5,917 nt of DNA from a bacterium (GTDB lineage Bacteria; Calditrichota; Calditrichia; RBG-13-44-9; J042): contig WGBF01000381.1 of the NCBI GenBank assembly GCA_015494485.1, forward strand, positions 1-5,917, read 5' to 3'. The position numbers and the translations under genes are program-made. This document shows positions 5,896 to 5,917 of this stretch, one piece after another; position 1 is the stretch's first letter; every line of letters starts with the position of its first letter. Below the pieces are notes generated by a model. The model saw nothing but the letters and a program-made list of their open reading frames with translations. It ran no database searches and was not told the origin of the DNA.

Positions 5896-5917
5896 TTCTT
5901 TTTGATCAGGTTTGTGC

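Noticed and set aside
5848..5917. Minus-strand open frame entering from the right edge and ending at TAA 5850-5848
   Set aside because: It is only about 22 codons long, would run through the terminator-like hairpin, and two other frames are equally possible for an upstream gene's end.

Overview
The window carries five protein genes, all on the minus strand, plus one clear intrinsic terminator and a few candidate regulatory sites. In transcription order (right to left) they are: an M20-family amidohydrolase (5819 to 4614); a YtxJ-type monothiol bacilliredoxin (4489 to 4121); a small coiled-coil membrane protein resembling DUF2391 (4128 to 3613); a large secreted glycosyl-hydrolase-like protein of the GHL10/DUF187 family (3493 to 629); and the N-terminal third of a YchF/Obg-like P-loop GTPase paralog that runs off the left edge (313 to 1).

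The best taxonomic clue is the C-terminus of the large protein. It has the NYPNPFN, VYDALG and GLASGVYYY signature of the secretion/sorting domain common in the Fibrobacterota-Chlorobiota-Bacteroidota (FCB) group, especially Calditrichota, Ignavibacteriota, KSB1-like and Rhodothermota-like lineages. A YtxJ homologue fits a host using bacillithiol or a related low-molecular-weight thiol, which some of these phyla have. A Calditrichota-like or other environmental FCB bacterium is an inference; nothing here fixes the genus.

Layout: 1-313 is the GTPase-like gene start. 314-628 has no convincing gene; it holds the terminator of the large gene (567-601), a cluster of short imperfect direct repeats, two adjacent perfect palindromes (386-410), and a stop-free frame continuing from the large gene's stop codon. 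629-3493 is the multidomain exported protein: signal peptide, GHL10 domain, Fn3-like modules, glutamine-amidotransferase-like domain without the nucleophile cysteine, and sorting domain. 3494-3612 is a 119-base gap with no clear terminator or promoter. 3613-4489 is an overlapping, probably translationally coupled pair (ytxJ and the membrane protein) behind a plausible sigma-70-like promoter. 4614-5819 is the amidohydrolase, and 5820-5917 is its upstream region with a terminator-like hairpin.

The genes look like neighbours rather than one pathway, except the ytxJ/membrane-protein pair, which is a real two-gene unit by overlap. No defence system, CRISPR array, transposon or RNA gene is visible. 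Most of the window is ordinary; the points most worth following up are the 314-628 intergenic region and the coupled redox/membrane pair.
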